Source: Metridium senile
Lineage: Eukaryota; Cnidaria; Anthozoa; Actiniaria; Metridiidae
Assembly: GCA_949775045.1 (NCBI GenBank)
Contig: OX459100.1
Span: 8,963,194 to 9,027,193 of the forward strand
DNA length: 64,000 nt
Direction of reading: 5' to 3'
The position numbers and the translations under genes are program-made. Positions 11,305 to 21,736 of the stretch are shown here, piece after piece (the stretch's first letter is position 1; each line of letters opens with the position of its first letter). Below the pieces are notes generated by a model. The model saw only the letters and a list, made by a program, of their open reading frames with translations. It searched no databases and was not told where the DNA came from.

Positions 11305-11810
11305 TTCCCAAAGCTCATAGCACAACAATTATCGTTTGTTTGTGTAAAAAAGTTAGCCAGTGCTTCGGAACAGAGTTGTTTACACTGGCACCAGGTGCTG
11401 CTACCATCAAGAGGTCACTGGATCAAATATTAAGCATGGGGCTGTTCTTTTTCGATGACAAAAATTGTGTCCATTTAAACTAAAGATCAAACATTTTCTA
11501 ACATTTATTTTGTTGCTTATTATATTATAATTTGAATCTATTGATATTTGACAAGTTGCAAAAACATGCAAGACAGAACAAGACAATTACTGTTGTAATT
11601 AACTAGCTGTGAATTTAATTTTTGTAAAAAATAAATACAAAGCAATATTTTAGAATATGGTTGTCAAAACATCATTGTCATAGAATAAGATTTTATCCAC
11701 AACATTTCATAAAACAACTCATAAACTATTTCACTGCTTGTATAACATGTTTTGAAGAATATTAAAATCCAGCCATTTTTGTCAGTAAAGGAACAACTCT
11801 TTATAAAACT

Positions 11811-11982
11811 ACAGTGGTACGTCTATTAAGCAGTCCCCCTCTATTAAACGGCCACAATAAAAAGTAACAAATCTATTCCTGTTCCTACCTATTCTATACC
11901 TCTATTCAGCAGCCAACCTCAGACTATTAAGAGGCCATTTTGGTAAGTCCCAAGGGTGACCGCTTAATAGAGGTACCACTGT
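11811..11982. mobile_element. MITE with ACAGTGGTACCTCTATTAAG ends, inside the msrA 3' UTR region
   Basis: Ends ACAGTGGTACGTCTATTAAG and CTTAATAGAGGTACCACTGT are inverted, and the CTCTATTAAGCGG motif is repeated internally. A TA dinucleotide flanks the right end. It lies 40 nt beyond the msrA stop codon on the minus strand, so it is probably transcribed as 3' UTR. Confidence 0.75.
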
Positions 11983-12021
11983 ATTCATAAATCATTGTGC
12001 TTGTTCTGTAAAATGTTTAAG

Positions 12022-15000
12022 TTAGTTGCTGCGGTAAGCAATAAGCTTCCTAACAGCATCTGCTTGTTCCTCACTCAAACCCAGCTTGTCCACCTCAGCA
12101 TCAAACTTTTTCATGTTGGAGTATCCCCCTAGGTAACCATTTAGTCTAGCAGCAACGGATGATGTCTTGATCTCCTGGTTATTCAAGTTTAAACTAGCCA
12201 GTACATTAGGGCAATGCCTCAACAAGTACTTCTGGTGATAACTTCAAAGAAGGAGAAATGCATTAACTACCAGGAAGAAAAACCAGCTATAGACGACTTT
12301 CATAAATGGCTGCCACCAATTATCATAATATTTAAAATTTATGTTACAAATGATAGACATTCACCATAACAATAATTTGTAAAAGTTTGAGAAAAAACGT
12401 TTAAATTTGCAAGAAGCTATAAGAGTTTGAAAAATCAGAAAAACACCAAAATGAAGCATCTAAGGCCTCACCAGAAAATTACATACAAATCTCATACATA
12501 CATTTTTCATTGAGCATAACTTTGTTGGTATTTTAGCCAAAGCATCAAAACCTTCCAATTAATTAACATGCCAATTCCAGGTGATTCTTTCATATGACAA
12601 TGCTAAAATATTAACATAAATGTTTATACTTGAAAACATCATTTTCCACTACATATTATTTGTATTTATGAAAGTGCATGGTCTATAGATATCTTTTTAT
12701 TATTGTTAAGGTAATCTGGTAATCAGTTGATTTTTTTTAAACATTGTTTTATACTTTTTACTGTCAGTTATTATTATCATCTTTTTATTATCATCATAAC
12801 AATCATAAATATTCTCATCATCATCTGCACTCACACTACCATCATTCCCATCACCATCAATGTTGTTATCATTATTGTTACCATCATCATATTTGTTAAC
12901 ATCATTATTTTTTTCATTGCCATCATAATCATTACTATTACCACCACCATTATCATCATTTTATACCCCTCATTTTATCATCATTATATATACACCATCA
13001 TCATTTTACCATCATTTCATCATCATAATTATCATCCTAATTATACACCATCATCATTTTACTGGTCATCAATCATCATCATAATTATCATTATACACCA
13101 TCATTTTACCATCAATCGCCATCATTTCATCATATTTTCATCTCAATATTCATTTTAATCAAGTAACATACTTTTCAGCATCATAGAAAGTCGCAGCAGG
13201 TAAGATCTTTGTTACAACAGGAGATTTTACTTTCTTCTGATGCTCTTCTTTTGTCATTTCTGCTTCTTTCTTTTGTTCATCATCATGATAAAAGATGGCC
13301 GACATGTACTGGTTCTTATGGCATGTTGTTGAGCTGTGATTTGACCAGAAAGATGCAAGTAGATTTCTGTAGTTTGTTTCTTCTGGGTTGTATTCTAGTT
13401 GTATTGTTTCTGTGTGATCCCCACTGTATAGATCAATAAATATATCAATCAGTCAAGAGTTGTTTCTCCTCTGAGAAGAACGAGAAAAACTTTCTCTGTA
13501 TGAGCAGTGCAGCATAATCAGTCAATCACTAGATCAATAATTAACCTCTTTACCTCCATATACAAATTGCCCATTTCAGACCACGTGTCATTCCCGTGAG
13601 AATTGTTCTTTTATGATGAACGTGTTATATCATTTACATGTGAAAGAAACAATTCCCAAGGGTAGCATCACATGATCTGAAATGGGACAACAACCTGGAA
13701 ACAAGGAAGGTAAAGAGGTCTATTTGCTAACCAGAGTGAACTCCCACATTAATTATTTAATAAATAAATCAACCACTCATTCGATCAAACAACCAATCAC
13801 TGATATAACTTTATCAACCAGTCAATCAATTAATAATAAACCGACAGGGGCCGTGGAGGGAGAGGGGCTGGGGGCTTAGTTCCTCAACTTTTTGCTTGCA
13901 GTGTGTAGCAATTTTTATTCACTTAAAAATCATCCATGTGATCTATATTAACGGCTCAGCCCCCTACTTTCAAACATGCTCCGCTGCCAATCAAAAATCA
14001 TATCAGGATCACCCCTAGCCTGCGTGCAGCCCCTTCTTTTACCCGTAATAAGGGTCTGCGAATTATTGCAAGATTCCGTGTTCTGGACCCCCAGCCGAGT
14101 TGCACGATTATATATAACAGGCTCTGATTGGCTGCTACGCCAGCTCATTCTTACATACTCTCTGATTGGCTCGAAAGCTCGTACTCGCATGCGCAGTAGA
14201 GACTAGTGTCATGATCGAGCAAAAGAAGATGGCCGCTCAAAGGCGGCGAAAAGTTGTCTCTTCTAAAATGGCTCGGAAATGCCAAAAAACCGCAGTAAAT
14301 GCACTAAAACTTACTTATGGAAGTAACAAATTTATCAGAGCCCCTGTATGGGTTGATAGTTCTCAAGTTTATCGTCGACTTATCGCGGAAATATTGAATT
14401 CTACTACTCGATGTAGATGAACTTCGCTCGCGTCTCAAAGTGTTCGATGTCACGTCGAAAATCGTCAAATATAAGGACTGACATGGATATATAAGCTTCA
14501 TACTTCGTTAAAAGAACAATTATTGATTGATGTAAAACATATCAAAATACATCTGAAAAATATTTATAATATTTTTGAAACGAGGCATTTGAATTCACGA
14601 CACGTGGCGCTAAACAATTTTTACTTGAAAAGCGTTTCGTGAATCATATCTATCGAGTCATCTATCGATTGTAGTAAGTGAAATACATTTTAAACTGATT
14701 AAATGTCATTATTATGTTTGTGTTTGGTGAATTCTTTTATTTCTATCAATCATACTGGCTAATGTTGGCCGAAGAACATATTTTCATGTTATTATTTACA
14801 ATAATAATAATAATATGATGATAATGATGGTATTAGTGATGTTGATGGGAATGTTGTAGGTGTAGTGACGATGGTAATAATAATAGGTACTAATGATGCT
14901 AGTACGAGCTTTCGAGCCAATCAGAGAGTATGTAAGAATGAGCTGGCGTAGCAGCCAATCAGAGCCTGTTATATATAATCGTGCAACTCGGCTGGGGGTC

Positions 15001-15656
15001 CAGAACACGGAATCTTGCAATAATTCGCAGACCCTTATTACGGGTAAAAAAAGGGGCTGCACGCAGGCTAGATCACCCCTCCCTCCCCTTCAATTTCACA
15101 CTGCTATCCAAGATATTATGTAATGGTGTACCTGCGTTGCATCATAAAAATTTATTCAAAAATGCTTCTCGTTAATACAAAAAGCTTACTGGACTTTTCT
15201 CTCCACGTTCACTGCCACTACATTCGGTAATAGTTTAACAAATATAAAAGCTTTAAAGACTATTGAGGTCAATTCAAATGTGACTCATGTTGATCATTTT
15301 ATCGATCATGCTACGCCATAAATAAACTGAGGAAAATTTCACTTGACCTATCCTAAAACTATCTAAATTACTTTAAAATAATTCAAATTGTATTCTTACA
15401 GGCTGTGGTATGTAGGGTTGAGTTTTTTACCGCCCGTGTAACCAACTTTAGTTCGAACGACGCCATCAGCACATCCAAACTGCGCCTCGGGGAACCAAAA
15501 TCAGCTCATCGCAAACGTGGCTGTTTTCGTTTTGATGTCTTTCATATTGACCACACAAGGACGATGGGTACCTAAAGGTACTGCACTATAGTTCCCCGTG
15601 TTTGCGGTTCGCAAGGAACGAAGAAATGAGCTTAAAATGCTGACACTTTTGGACAT
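12022..15656 (-). CDS. msrA: Methionine-S-sulfoxide reductase A, probable selenoprotein (TGA at catalytic position)
   Basis: Minus-strand exons 15656-15400, 13423-13172 and 12241-12022 join to 729 nt, 242 residues, provided the TGA at 15503-15501 (codon 52) is read as selenocysteine. MsrA reduces methionine-S-sulfoxide in proteins. Family landmarks: ATFAMS-U-FWFPEAQFG aligns with the MsrA catalytic signature GCFWG, with U exactly in place of the catalytic Cys. Then come VVRTKVGYTGG, NPTYHSLGDHTE (across the first intron), QYMSAIFYHDDEQ, FYDAENYHQKYL and RLNGYLGGY. The frame stays open through both later exons and phases match (2 and 2). Residues 1-20 are basic and Ser/Leu-rich, which could be a mitochondrial leader; an internal Met 38 could give a cytosolic form. 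The last acceptor is a non-canonical AAG. Alternative reading: a pseudogene with one nonsense change, unlikely given the exact position. Confidence 0.85.
12727..13158. repeat. ATC/ATT microsatellite in msrA intron 2
   Basis: Imperfect ATCATCATT-type repeat of about 430 bp ending shortly before the msrA exon 2 boundary (13172). It gives a long but meaningless open frame rich in Ile and His. Confidence 0.85.
13543..13731. mobile_element. MITE (ACCTCTTTACC family)
   Basis: Ends ACCTCTTTACCTCC / GGAAGGTAAAGAGGT, with internal inverted blocks around TGAGAATTGTTCTTTTATGATG. Other copies at 28841-29013 and 41493-41668, the latter ending AGAGGTCTATT. It lies in msrA intron 1, 120 bp from exon 2. Confidence 0.8.
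14017..15070. mobile_element. MULE-like long-TIR element in msrA intron 1
   Basis: Terminal inverted repeats of about 169 bp (14017-14185 and 14902-15070) begin AGCCTGCGTGCAGCCCC. The insertion is flanked by a 10-bp direct repeat GATCACCCCT (14007-14016 and 15071-15080). Long TIRs with 9-10 bp duplications are typical of Mutator-like elements. Each TIR contains ATTGGCT (inverted CCAAT) motifs and a TATATATAA. The 716-bp interior has no transposase; an 84-codon frame at 14166-14420 resembles nothing known to me. Non-autonomous. Confidence 0.8.
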
Positions 15657-16681
15657 ACAGGTTGTTGTTGTGCTGTTATGTAATAATGACAGCGCAAAAA
15701 ACATATACAGACACGTGACTAGTGGCCAGTCTCCCTCGGATTTACTTCGGTAAATATTTAATTTGGTCACAAAAATTACAAACAAATATATATTTTCCGG
15801 TGTTTCGCAGCTAAATATATGGGAAAATAAGTGAATTTTGGAACTAAAGAACTAAGTAAAATGCAGAATTGTATTTGTAAATTTCAACTTATTAGTATTC
15901 GGAATGTTTACATGTTTTATATACTCCGAGAATTTAATTCAATCAATTCGAACTAAATTGTTTCCTAATTGAGACAACTAATTCACGAAGTAGTAGTTGT
16001 ACACTCCATTTAAAAAGTCCATATTTCTGATAACTAAAACACTAGGTGACGAGGCTAATTAACACGGCTGCTCGGTGTAGACGTGACCTTCTCCTGATTT
16101 TTCATATCGTTTTTCTCCCCGGCATCGTCCCAATCAGTCTTTAAACGTCTCCCTCTCTATTCTATGTAGTGCTCCCGGTCTATTCTGAGGTCTTTTGAGC
16201 CGTGTTTCTTCCTTTCTGTACTTCTCAGTTCCTCCCCCTACTCATAGGCTCGTCTGTGCAGCGAACTCTACCCCAAGGGCAATAAGTTCAACAGAATTGA
16301 GCCCCTCCCAGGGGGGATGCATGCTCCTTTGATCTTTTTGCATTAGGCTCCCTTGTTCCCCATAAGTAAAATAACTGTCTCCCTAAAATGTTTTACCTTA
16401 TGCTCCCATGATCCCCAAAAAACTATTGTTTTAACATATTTTGCTCCTTTGTTCCCTAAAAATAAATGCCCGTGCTCCCTTGACCCCTAAAACCCCTGGG
16501 AGGGACTCAGTATTTTGTCTGCATTACACTCTGTTTGTATTCTTAAGGAAACTTGTATACAGTTGTCTAATAGTTTTAATAATATCTCGCAATGAGTAAT
16601 TATATTGTTGGAGATTGGAGTTACATAAGAAGTTTGTGAAAGACCACTGATTCGTTGTCACGTACGTGAGTTGACTACACT

Positions 16682-16942
16682 GGCCCACAGGGGACAACGC
16701 TTCAAATAAAAACACCCCAAACATAAAGAAAACATTAAAAAAAAAAAAAAACACACTGCAGGCAAAAAGAAAACACTGCAAACAAATATAAAATCACTGC
16801 AAATCAGTAAAAAGAAACCGCACACTGCAAATAAAGATTTGCAGTGATTTTATTTTTATTTGCAGTGTTGTTATTATTTTTGTTTGCAGCCTCTTTTTGT
16901 TTGCAGTGTTTTTTTATTTGAAGCGTTGTGCCCTGTGGGCCA
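16682..16942. mobile_element. Foldback element with GGCCCACAGG ends
   Basis: GGCCCACAGGGGACAACGCTTCAAATAAA at the left is mirrored by an inverse copy ending at 16942 (GCCCTGTGGGCC). The interior is a purine-rich tract of CACTGCAAACAAA-like units on one side and TTTGTTTGCAGTG on the other. A similar CACTGCA-rich tract occurs at about 30715-30880. Confidence 0.7.
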
Positions 16943-17378
16943 CCGTAGTTGACAAACCTGAATTATTCCAGAATGTCCTGCTACTTATGCCTACTTATCT
17001 CTTTCGAAACAATGATTCTAAATTTACAACTACATTTACATTTATCAACTAAAACAGTACATTATATTTCGAAATTTCAGTATATATACTTTCGGTATAT
17101 ATCTACTTGCATGCATTGACACCGATAAGAAATTCGTTTTTAAATTCTAGTCACCGAAAAAGTAGATATTAAAACTAGAATCTTCACCTGCCACTTAAAG
17201 ACCGTAAAACTACTAGCCACAAAACAAGTTCAAACTAGAAAGTCCAGATAGGCTTACTGTATAAACGTGTAGTTGGTTGGGGTTCAGCCAATCAAGAGCA
17301 AGATTCTGCTTGCTAGTTACATCGTAACATTCAACGCGATGTAAACATTTTCTTGTATAACCGGTATGGCTGTTGATT

Positions 17379-17388
17379 TATATAAAAG
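17379..17388 (+). promoter_or_regulatory. TATA box of the reductase gene
   Basis: TATATAAAAG lies about 100 bp before the ATG at 17485, a good match to the TATA consensus in a plausible place for transcription starting near 17410. Confidence 0.5.
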
Positions 17389-17484
17389 CTATCATATTTG
17401 CCCAGTGAAGTATTCAAGGTCAGGTTCTTCTTTGAACACAAGCTACTAGAGATTACTTTGATTGCGAGCGTCCGTTCTTCTACC

Positions 17485-19356
17485 ATGAAAGGAATTATCA
17501 CTGGAGGAACCCGAGGCTTGGGCCTTAACATTGCTGAAGAAATGGCCAGAGAGGGCTACACTCATCTTATTCTGACTTACAACTCCAACGACGAAGCTGC
17601 TCAGAAAGCAAAAACACTCTTAGAAAGCAAATACGACGTGAAAATATTTGTCCTTAAAGGCGACATTGGACAAGAATCTACAGTTGACGAGATTTTCAAA
17701 TGCGCCGAAGAAAACTTTGGTACCCTAAATGCATTTGTGCACAATGCTGGCGCTGCAGTTGGAATCACTTCAGGAGCAGAGACAGAAGACGCGAAGAAAG
17801 CCGCTCAAAGCTACAAAGACACTATCGGCAGCGGACTATTCAAGAACTTTTCGACCTATGATTATTTCCAAAATATATACCCAAAATGCTTCATTCGATG
17901 CGTGGAACAAGCAGTAAAAATTATGGAAGACGGTAAAGGTTACGTCATTGCTGTTTCTACTTATGGATCAAACGTTTTACAGACCCCAAAACCTGGCTAC
18001 GCAATCACTGCCCAAGCGAAAGGATGTATGGAGCTTTTGGTGAGTACATGAATTATTCATTAAGTAGATTGAATCAATCAAAACAAACTGACAGACGCCT
18101 TAGTGGAAACAAGTTTTACAGGGTTTCTAATCAAACTTGTTTTACCGGTTCTATATTTGTACATCCCGTCGGACGTGACTAGGTGATATTAAACAGCATG
18201 GAGCATGTATACTCTGCGGCCCCGCCGCCACGCAATGCGAAACAGGGCTACATTTAATAATTACTGGGCGATGGTTTTCAATTTTGCACCACTTTTATAG
18301 CGGCATTGGTTGATTTATGTAGGAACATTAAGGGAGTTTGGGGAATTTAATTAGATTTAAATTAAAAAAGGTTATATGAGACGACATTTAATAGGCATAA
18401 TTAAATTAAGGATATTGGCCGACGATGGGCCCCGAACCAGAAGGTTAAAGAGAAATATGACAAATATGTAAATAAAGGTTTTTATTGAATTTTTTCATAA
18501 AATATGACAAATATGTAAATTGATATGTTTAACTTTTTCAGTGAACGACAGCAGGCATCCCAGACTCGTGATTTAATCAATTAACTTATAGCCTGAGAAA
18601 ACAGGCGTTGTTCGGCTCCTCTTCCCCCGCGAAACTAACGTCGTTAGTTTCGCGGGGGGACGAGGAGCGAAACGACTCTGTTTTCTCAGGTTACAACTTA
18701 AACTGATAACTACAAACTATTATACAAACATCAAGTGATGTGTTTTAAAATATTAAAACGAGGGGGGGGGAGGGGATAGATAGTTTGTAGCTATGTATTA
18801 GTCGAAGGGTCGATGATTGATTGTTTTTAAGGGACGAACCATTAGATATTTGATGGGGTGGACAAAAACCAAAAAAAAAAATTCGAGCACAGCATTACAG
18901 AAAAAAACGTGCACAACTGAACAGCGACAAAAAAATAATAGTACAAGTTGAAAATAAATTTCCTGCGCAACCACAAAGGACAAAAAAACAATTCCTGCAC
19001 ACAAAAAATTGCCCTTGCCTTTGATAAAAATTTACAAACCAATAACATAGATAATTAACTATTATTTTCTTATCTTCCGACAGGTTCGTTACTATGCCCA
19101 GGCCCTTGCACCACGTGGTATCACAGTCAATGCAGTCATTCCTGGTTACGTCATGTCCGATGCCTGGCACAACATGACCAAAACCACTGGAGGTGTGGAG
19201 TCCGAAGCTGTGCAAAAGAAAGTCCAGGGGACCCCTATGAGGAGATTTGGCGAGGGTCGTGAGTTTAGTCAAGTGGTGTCGTTCTTGTGTTCTCCAAGAG
19301 CAAGCTTTATTACAGGGGTGGCCCTCCCCGTAGATGGGGGCCTTCACCTCCAGTAA
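17485..19356 (+). CDS. Short-chain dehydrogenase/reductase, enoyl-ACP reductase (FabL/FabI)-type active site
   Basis: Exons 17485-18039 and 19084-19356 give 275 residues. The start is ATG 17485 (TACCATGA context); the frame runs further upstream without an ATG. Rossmann-fold SDR: cofactor motif TGGTRGLG at 6-13, HNAG at 86-89 (the usual NNAG), strand-4 VIAVSTYGS at 154-162, and a C-terminal GVALPVDGG motif typical of classical SDRs. The catalytic pair is Tyr172 and Lys179, spaced Y-x6-K. Classical SDRs have Y-x3-K; the longer spacing is that of bacterial enoyl-ACP reductases FabI and FabL. The overall layout resembles FabL. The likely reaction is NAD(P)H-dependent reduction of an enoyl or carbonyl group, substrate unknown. 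The intron falls after residue 185, just past the catalytic Lys. Animal mitochondrial enoyl reductase (MECR) belongs to a different fold family, so this gene may be of bacterial or algal origin. Confidence 0.85.
18589..18692. repeat. Perfect-stem hairpin element in the reductase intron
   Basis: AGCCTGAGAAAACAG...CTGTTTTCTCAGGTT with a GC-rich core in which CCCCCGCGAAACTAACG meets its own inverse. About 104 bp; a snap-back MITE. Confidence 0.75.
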
Positions 19357-20909
19357 ACATTTACAATAGGCATTAATATGAGATTTTTAACACTGTAAAA
19401 AAATGGTAACTTTTTTAAATATTTCTTTTTACGTTGTTACAAAATTTCATTCTATAGATCAAATCAACTAACTTGTTGCTATATATGTTCAACCCAATTC
19501 AAATCTTTAGGGAATAAGATTCTGCCTTATGTATTTCGACATCATGAGGAAAATCTTTGGAACAACGTACATAGCAACGCGTTAGGTCTATTACCTATCG
19601 TTTATATCAAAAACTGACGCAGCCTATGTTTTTATTTGGGTTTGTTTAGGGTGTTCATATTGTGAATAAAGTGTATATGTTGAAATATAGTGATTGTGTT
19701 TTAGTATTAAAAAGTCCTTTGAAAATGATTCAGAGTAATATTTGATTAACCTGTGAAACACCTTAATTTTCCCCCCATTTAATACTTACCATAATTATTA
19801 TTATATTTATTGGTCTAGAAATTTCAGTTATGCTCAGTACAAACTTCACCTTTGTCTCACAGTTTAATATAAACAAATTAAAAAAGCAAAAAATTATTAA
19901 ATACAAATAAGAAAAAAATATATGTTTTTATAGCCCGTAAAACAGGCTTTCTTCTGGAGTCTTTTGGAAAAATCGGATTTTGGGGTTCCTGTGTTGAACG
20001 AGCGGACAAAAAGGAAGCGTAGAGGGAGGGGGAAAGGAAGAGAAGAAGTTCTGTACTCTTCCCTCCCCCTCTCCCAAACATTCCTTTTTTCTTTAGGCCA
20101 TATGTTTCTCGGGTATCAAGACAACACAGAATCCCAAAAATCCGATTTTTCTCCAAAACCCAAAAGAACGCATTTTGCAGGCTAATATTTTAAGGAGATT
20201 CCGTAGTTTTGCATTGCGCACGCTCTACTGCGCACAATTTTGACCAGCGAGAGCGCGCGCTACAGCTCGCGCACCTTGCGCGCGCTATGTCGGTATTACT
20301 AAAAGATCACAATTCGTACATTCAAAGTGCCATAGCGCCAAAACGAATACGGTGACCTATCTTTTTTATTTTATTGAATTAAAGATATCCACGTTTTCAA
20401 TTCGCGAACGATACGCTCGAGTAACTTCGAGTATTGCTTTATCGCTATTATCTTTTAACAGGTTCACTTTTCTATCCAAGTTTTGTGTGTGAATGAAGAT
20501 TTGGGGTGCTAAGATGAAATAAAACCTGATATTTCAATCCTAATATCAAAAAAGAGTACCATTTAATCGCCTTTTCTTCTCATTTTATACATCGAAATAT
20601 TACTCTCGCGCGCCGTCGAAATGAGTAACTTTGACGTGATCTAGTGCCAAAACCAACACGGTGACCCCCCTTTTTTATTTTATTTTTGAAATGCCCATGT
20701 CTTAAAGTATAACTGTACAAAGTTTCAATAAAAAGTTATGTCAAAATCTATTACTACGGAATCTCCTTAAGCGCCCAGTCCCACTTTAATACAAACGAAA
20801 TTTTGAAAACAAGAAGTTTATTTAAATATAGCAATCAAAAAAGGTTCAGGGTGAAAAAAGAATTAGAATGGATGCTAAAACTGAAAAGGAAAAGATAAAA
20901 AGAAATCCT
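19357..20909. other. Intergenic region between the reductase gene and tRNA-Asp
   Basis: The 3' flank of the reductase gene carries an AATAAA at about 19666 (GAATAAAGTG). A small inverted element lies at 19478-19588 (GTTGCTATATATGTT ... AACGTACATAGCAAC; relative at 53436-53605). 19960-20165 is a weak inverted repeat around CGGATTTTTGGG. A TTAA-flanked element occupies 20194-20766. No exon of the neighbouring F-box gene is evident, but one could be hidden here. Confidence 0.5.
20190..20770. mobile_element. TTAA-flanked MITE (piggyBac-like target)
   Basis: Ends GGAGATTCCGTAGT and ACTACGGAATCTCC are exact inverses, directly flanked by TTAA on both sides (20190-20193 and 20767-20770), the target duplicated by piggyBac-type transposases. 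The interior has CGCGCGC-rich stretches and a repeated CAAAACxAAxACGGTGACC block at about 20338 and 20648. No transposase. Confidence 0.75.
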
Positions 20910-20981
20910 CTCCCCGGCGGGGAATCGAACCCCGGTCTCCCGCGTGACAGGCGGGGATACTCACCACTATACTACCGAGGA
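20910..20981 (-). tRNA. tRNA-Asp (GTC)
   Basis: 72-nt cloverleaf on the minus strand. The acceptor stem TCCTCGG pairs with CCGGGGA, allowing one T-G pair. The D arm contains TAGTATAGTGGTGAGTA (A box). The anticodon loop is CTGTCAC with GTC at plus 20946-20948. The T arm CGGGG-TTCGATT-CCCCG carries the B box. No intron and no encoded CCA, as expected for a nuclear gene. Confidence 0.97.
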
Positions 20982-21013
20982 TTTCATGTAAATGGTTGCC
21001 AACATTTCAGTAC

Positions 21014-21736
21014 TTATTGTCTATCATTAGACAATAAATTTACATATTTTAAAGAAACTCTATAAAGTACCTTAGTTCTCGGCATTAATGCTCTATTAAC
21101 TGATGTGCTTTGTACAAATACGATAAAATCCTTTGTAGCTCTTTGATCAAGAGTATTTGGATGAATATTCCAATCTTGAGTACCTTTTCTCAGACCAACC
21201 ATTAGCCTTGCTGATTCTCCTTCGTAGATTACTCCACTAATTTTGTCTTTAAGAAAAATTTGTTTCTTGAAACTGATAGTTTCAGTCTTTGTATGTTGGT
21301 AAAAAGCATTCCCTATGATGTAATTATGGCCTTTACTTTGTACAAATTCTCTTATTCCAGTGCGCGTTTTGACTTGAAGCTCGATAAAATGTCCCTTTGA
21401 TGGTTTAAGTTGTTGTTTTAGTTGCTGAAATGGCGGCGTTTGAAACTCCTTTGGTTTGGTCCTTGAGTATAACTTTCCGCTGTAAAGCTGTGTACATCTT
21501 TCTTTCCAATTTTCAGCCCTTCCAAGATGACAAGGTCGATTTTGCTTCTTACAAATCACCCGACAGTGCGATTTCCACAAACTATTGATAATAGAAACTT
21601 CATACCATTGTTGACAAACTAGACTTGAGTTACATAATGATTTCAAATCAAGAAACTCAAAAATGTGCAGCAAAATATCCTGACCCAAATTCATATTTTG
21701 AAAACTTTGCGCCAATTTTGCCTTGACGCCCGTCAT
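21014..21736 (-). CDS. F-box protein (possibly first exon only)
   Basis: Minus-strand frame of 240 codons from ATG 21736-21734. Residues about 15-60 (NLGQDILLHIFEFLDLKSLCNSSLVCQQWYEV...LWKSHC) are a clear F-box: Leu-rich first helix, LVCQQW core and a Trp-containing end, the surface that binds SKP1 in SCF ubiquitin ligases. The remaining about 180 residues, presumably substrate-binding, match no family I recognise. The frame ends at TAA 21016-21014. After MPRTK, at about 21072, there is a good donor (AAG-GTACTT), so the last 18 residues may be intron and a further exon may lie downstream. It is head to head with the MROH1-like gene, 136 bp between start codons. Confidence 0.8.
   Translation of the reverse strand: MTGVKAKLAQSFQNMNLGQDILLHIFEFLDLKSLCNSSLVCQQWYEVSIINSLWKSHCRVICKKQNRPCHLGRAENWKERCTQLYSGKLYSRTKPKEFQTPPFQQLKQQLKPSKGHFIELQVKTRTGIREFVQSKGHNYIIGNAFYQHTKTETISFKKQIFLKDKISGVIYEGESARLMVGLRKGTQDWNIHPNTLDQRATKDFIVFVQSTSVNRALMPRTKVLYRVSLKYVNLLSNDRQ

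Larger units (their letters stand above)
10391..12021. other. Convergent intergenic region, includes msrA 3' UTR
   Basis: 3' flank of the mucin-like gene (plus) and of msrA (minus). It holds a G-rich decayed element at about 10740-10900 and two MITEs listed separately. A minus-strand AATAAA (plus 11504-11509) is a candidate poly(A) signal for msrA, which would give a 3' UTR of roughly 500 nt. A SECIS element would be expected there, but I could not identify one by eye. A 64-codon frame at 11289-11483 looks spurious. Confidence 0.5.
15657..17484. other. Divergent intergenic region between msrA and the reductase gene
   Basis: Upstream of both msrA (minus) and the SDR gene (plus), so both promoters lie here. 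No other exon seen. 16280-16500 carries loose repeats of a CTCCCTTGxTCCCCA motif, and 16682-16942 a MITE. The rest is AT-rich and featureless. Confidence 0.5.

Noticed and set aside
11289..11483. 64-codon plus-strand frame in the msrA 3' flank
   Set aside because: No homology recognised, starts inside a MITE end, and is antisense to the expected msrA 3' UTR.
14166..14420. 84-codon basic open frame inside the MULE-like element
   Set aside because: Begins in the terminal repeat, lacks any recognisable transposase motif and is too short.
15501..15785. Reading msrA exon 1 as a 94-residue protein ending at TGA, or as a pseudogene
   Set aside because: Homology and open frame continue directly after the TGA, through two more correctly phased exons, and the TGA sits precisely on the catalytic residue.
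18895..19347. 150-codon minus-strand frame opposite the reductase's second exon
   Set aside because: Antisense shadow of exon 2 (19084-19356), which has the conserved SDR C-terminus.
19878..20185. Overlapping 73- and 92-codon frames on opposite strands
   Set aside because: They are the two readings of one imperfect inverted repeat; not a plausible second exon of the F-box gene.
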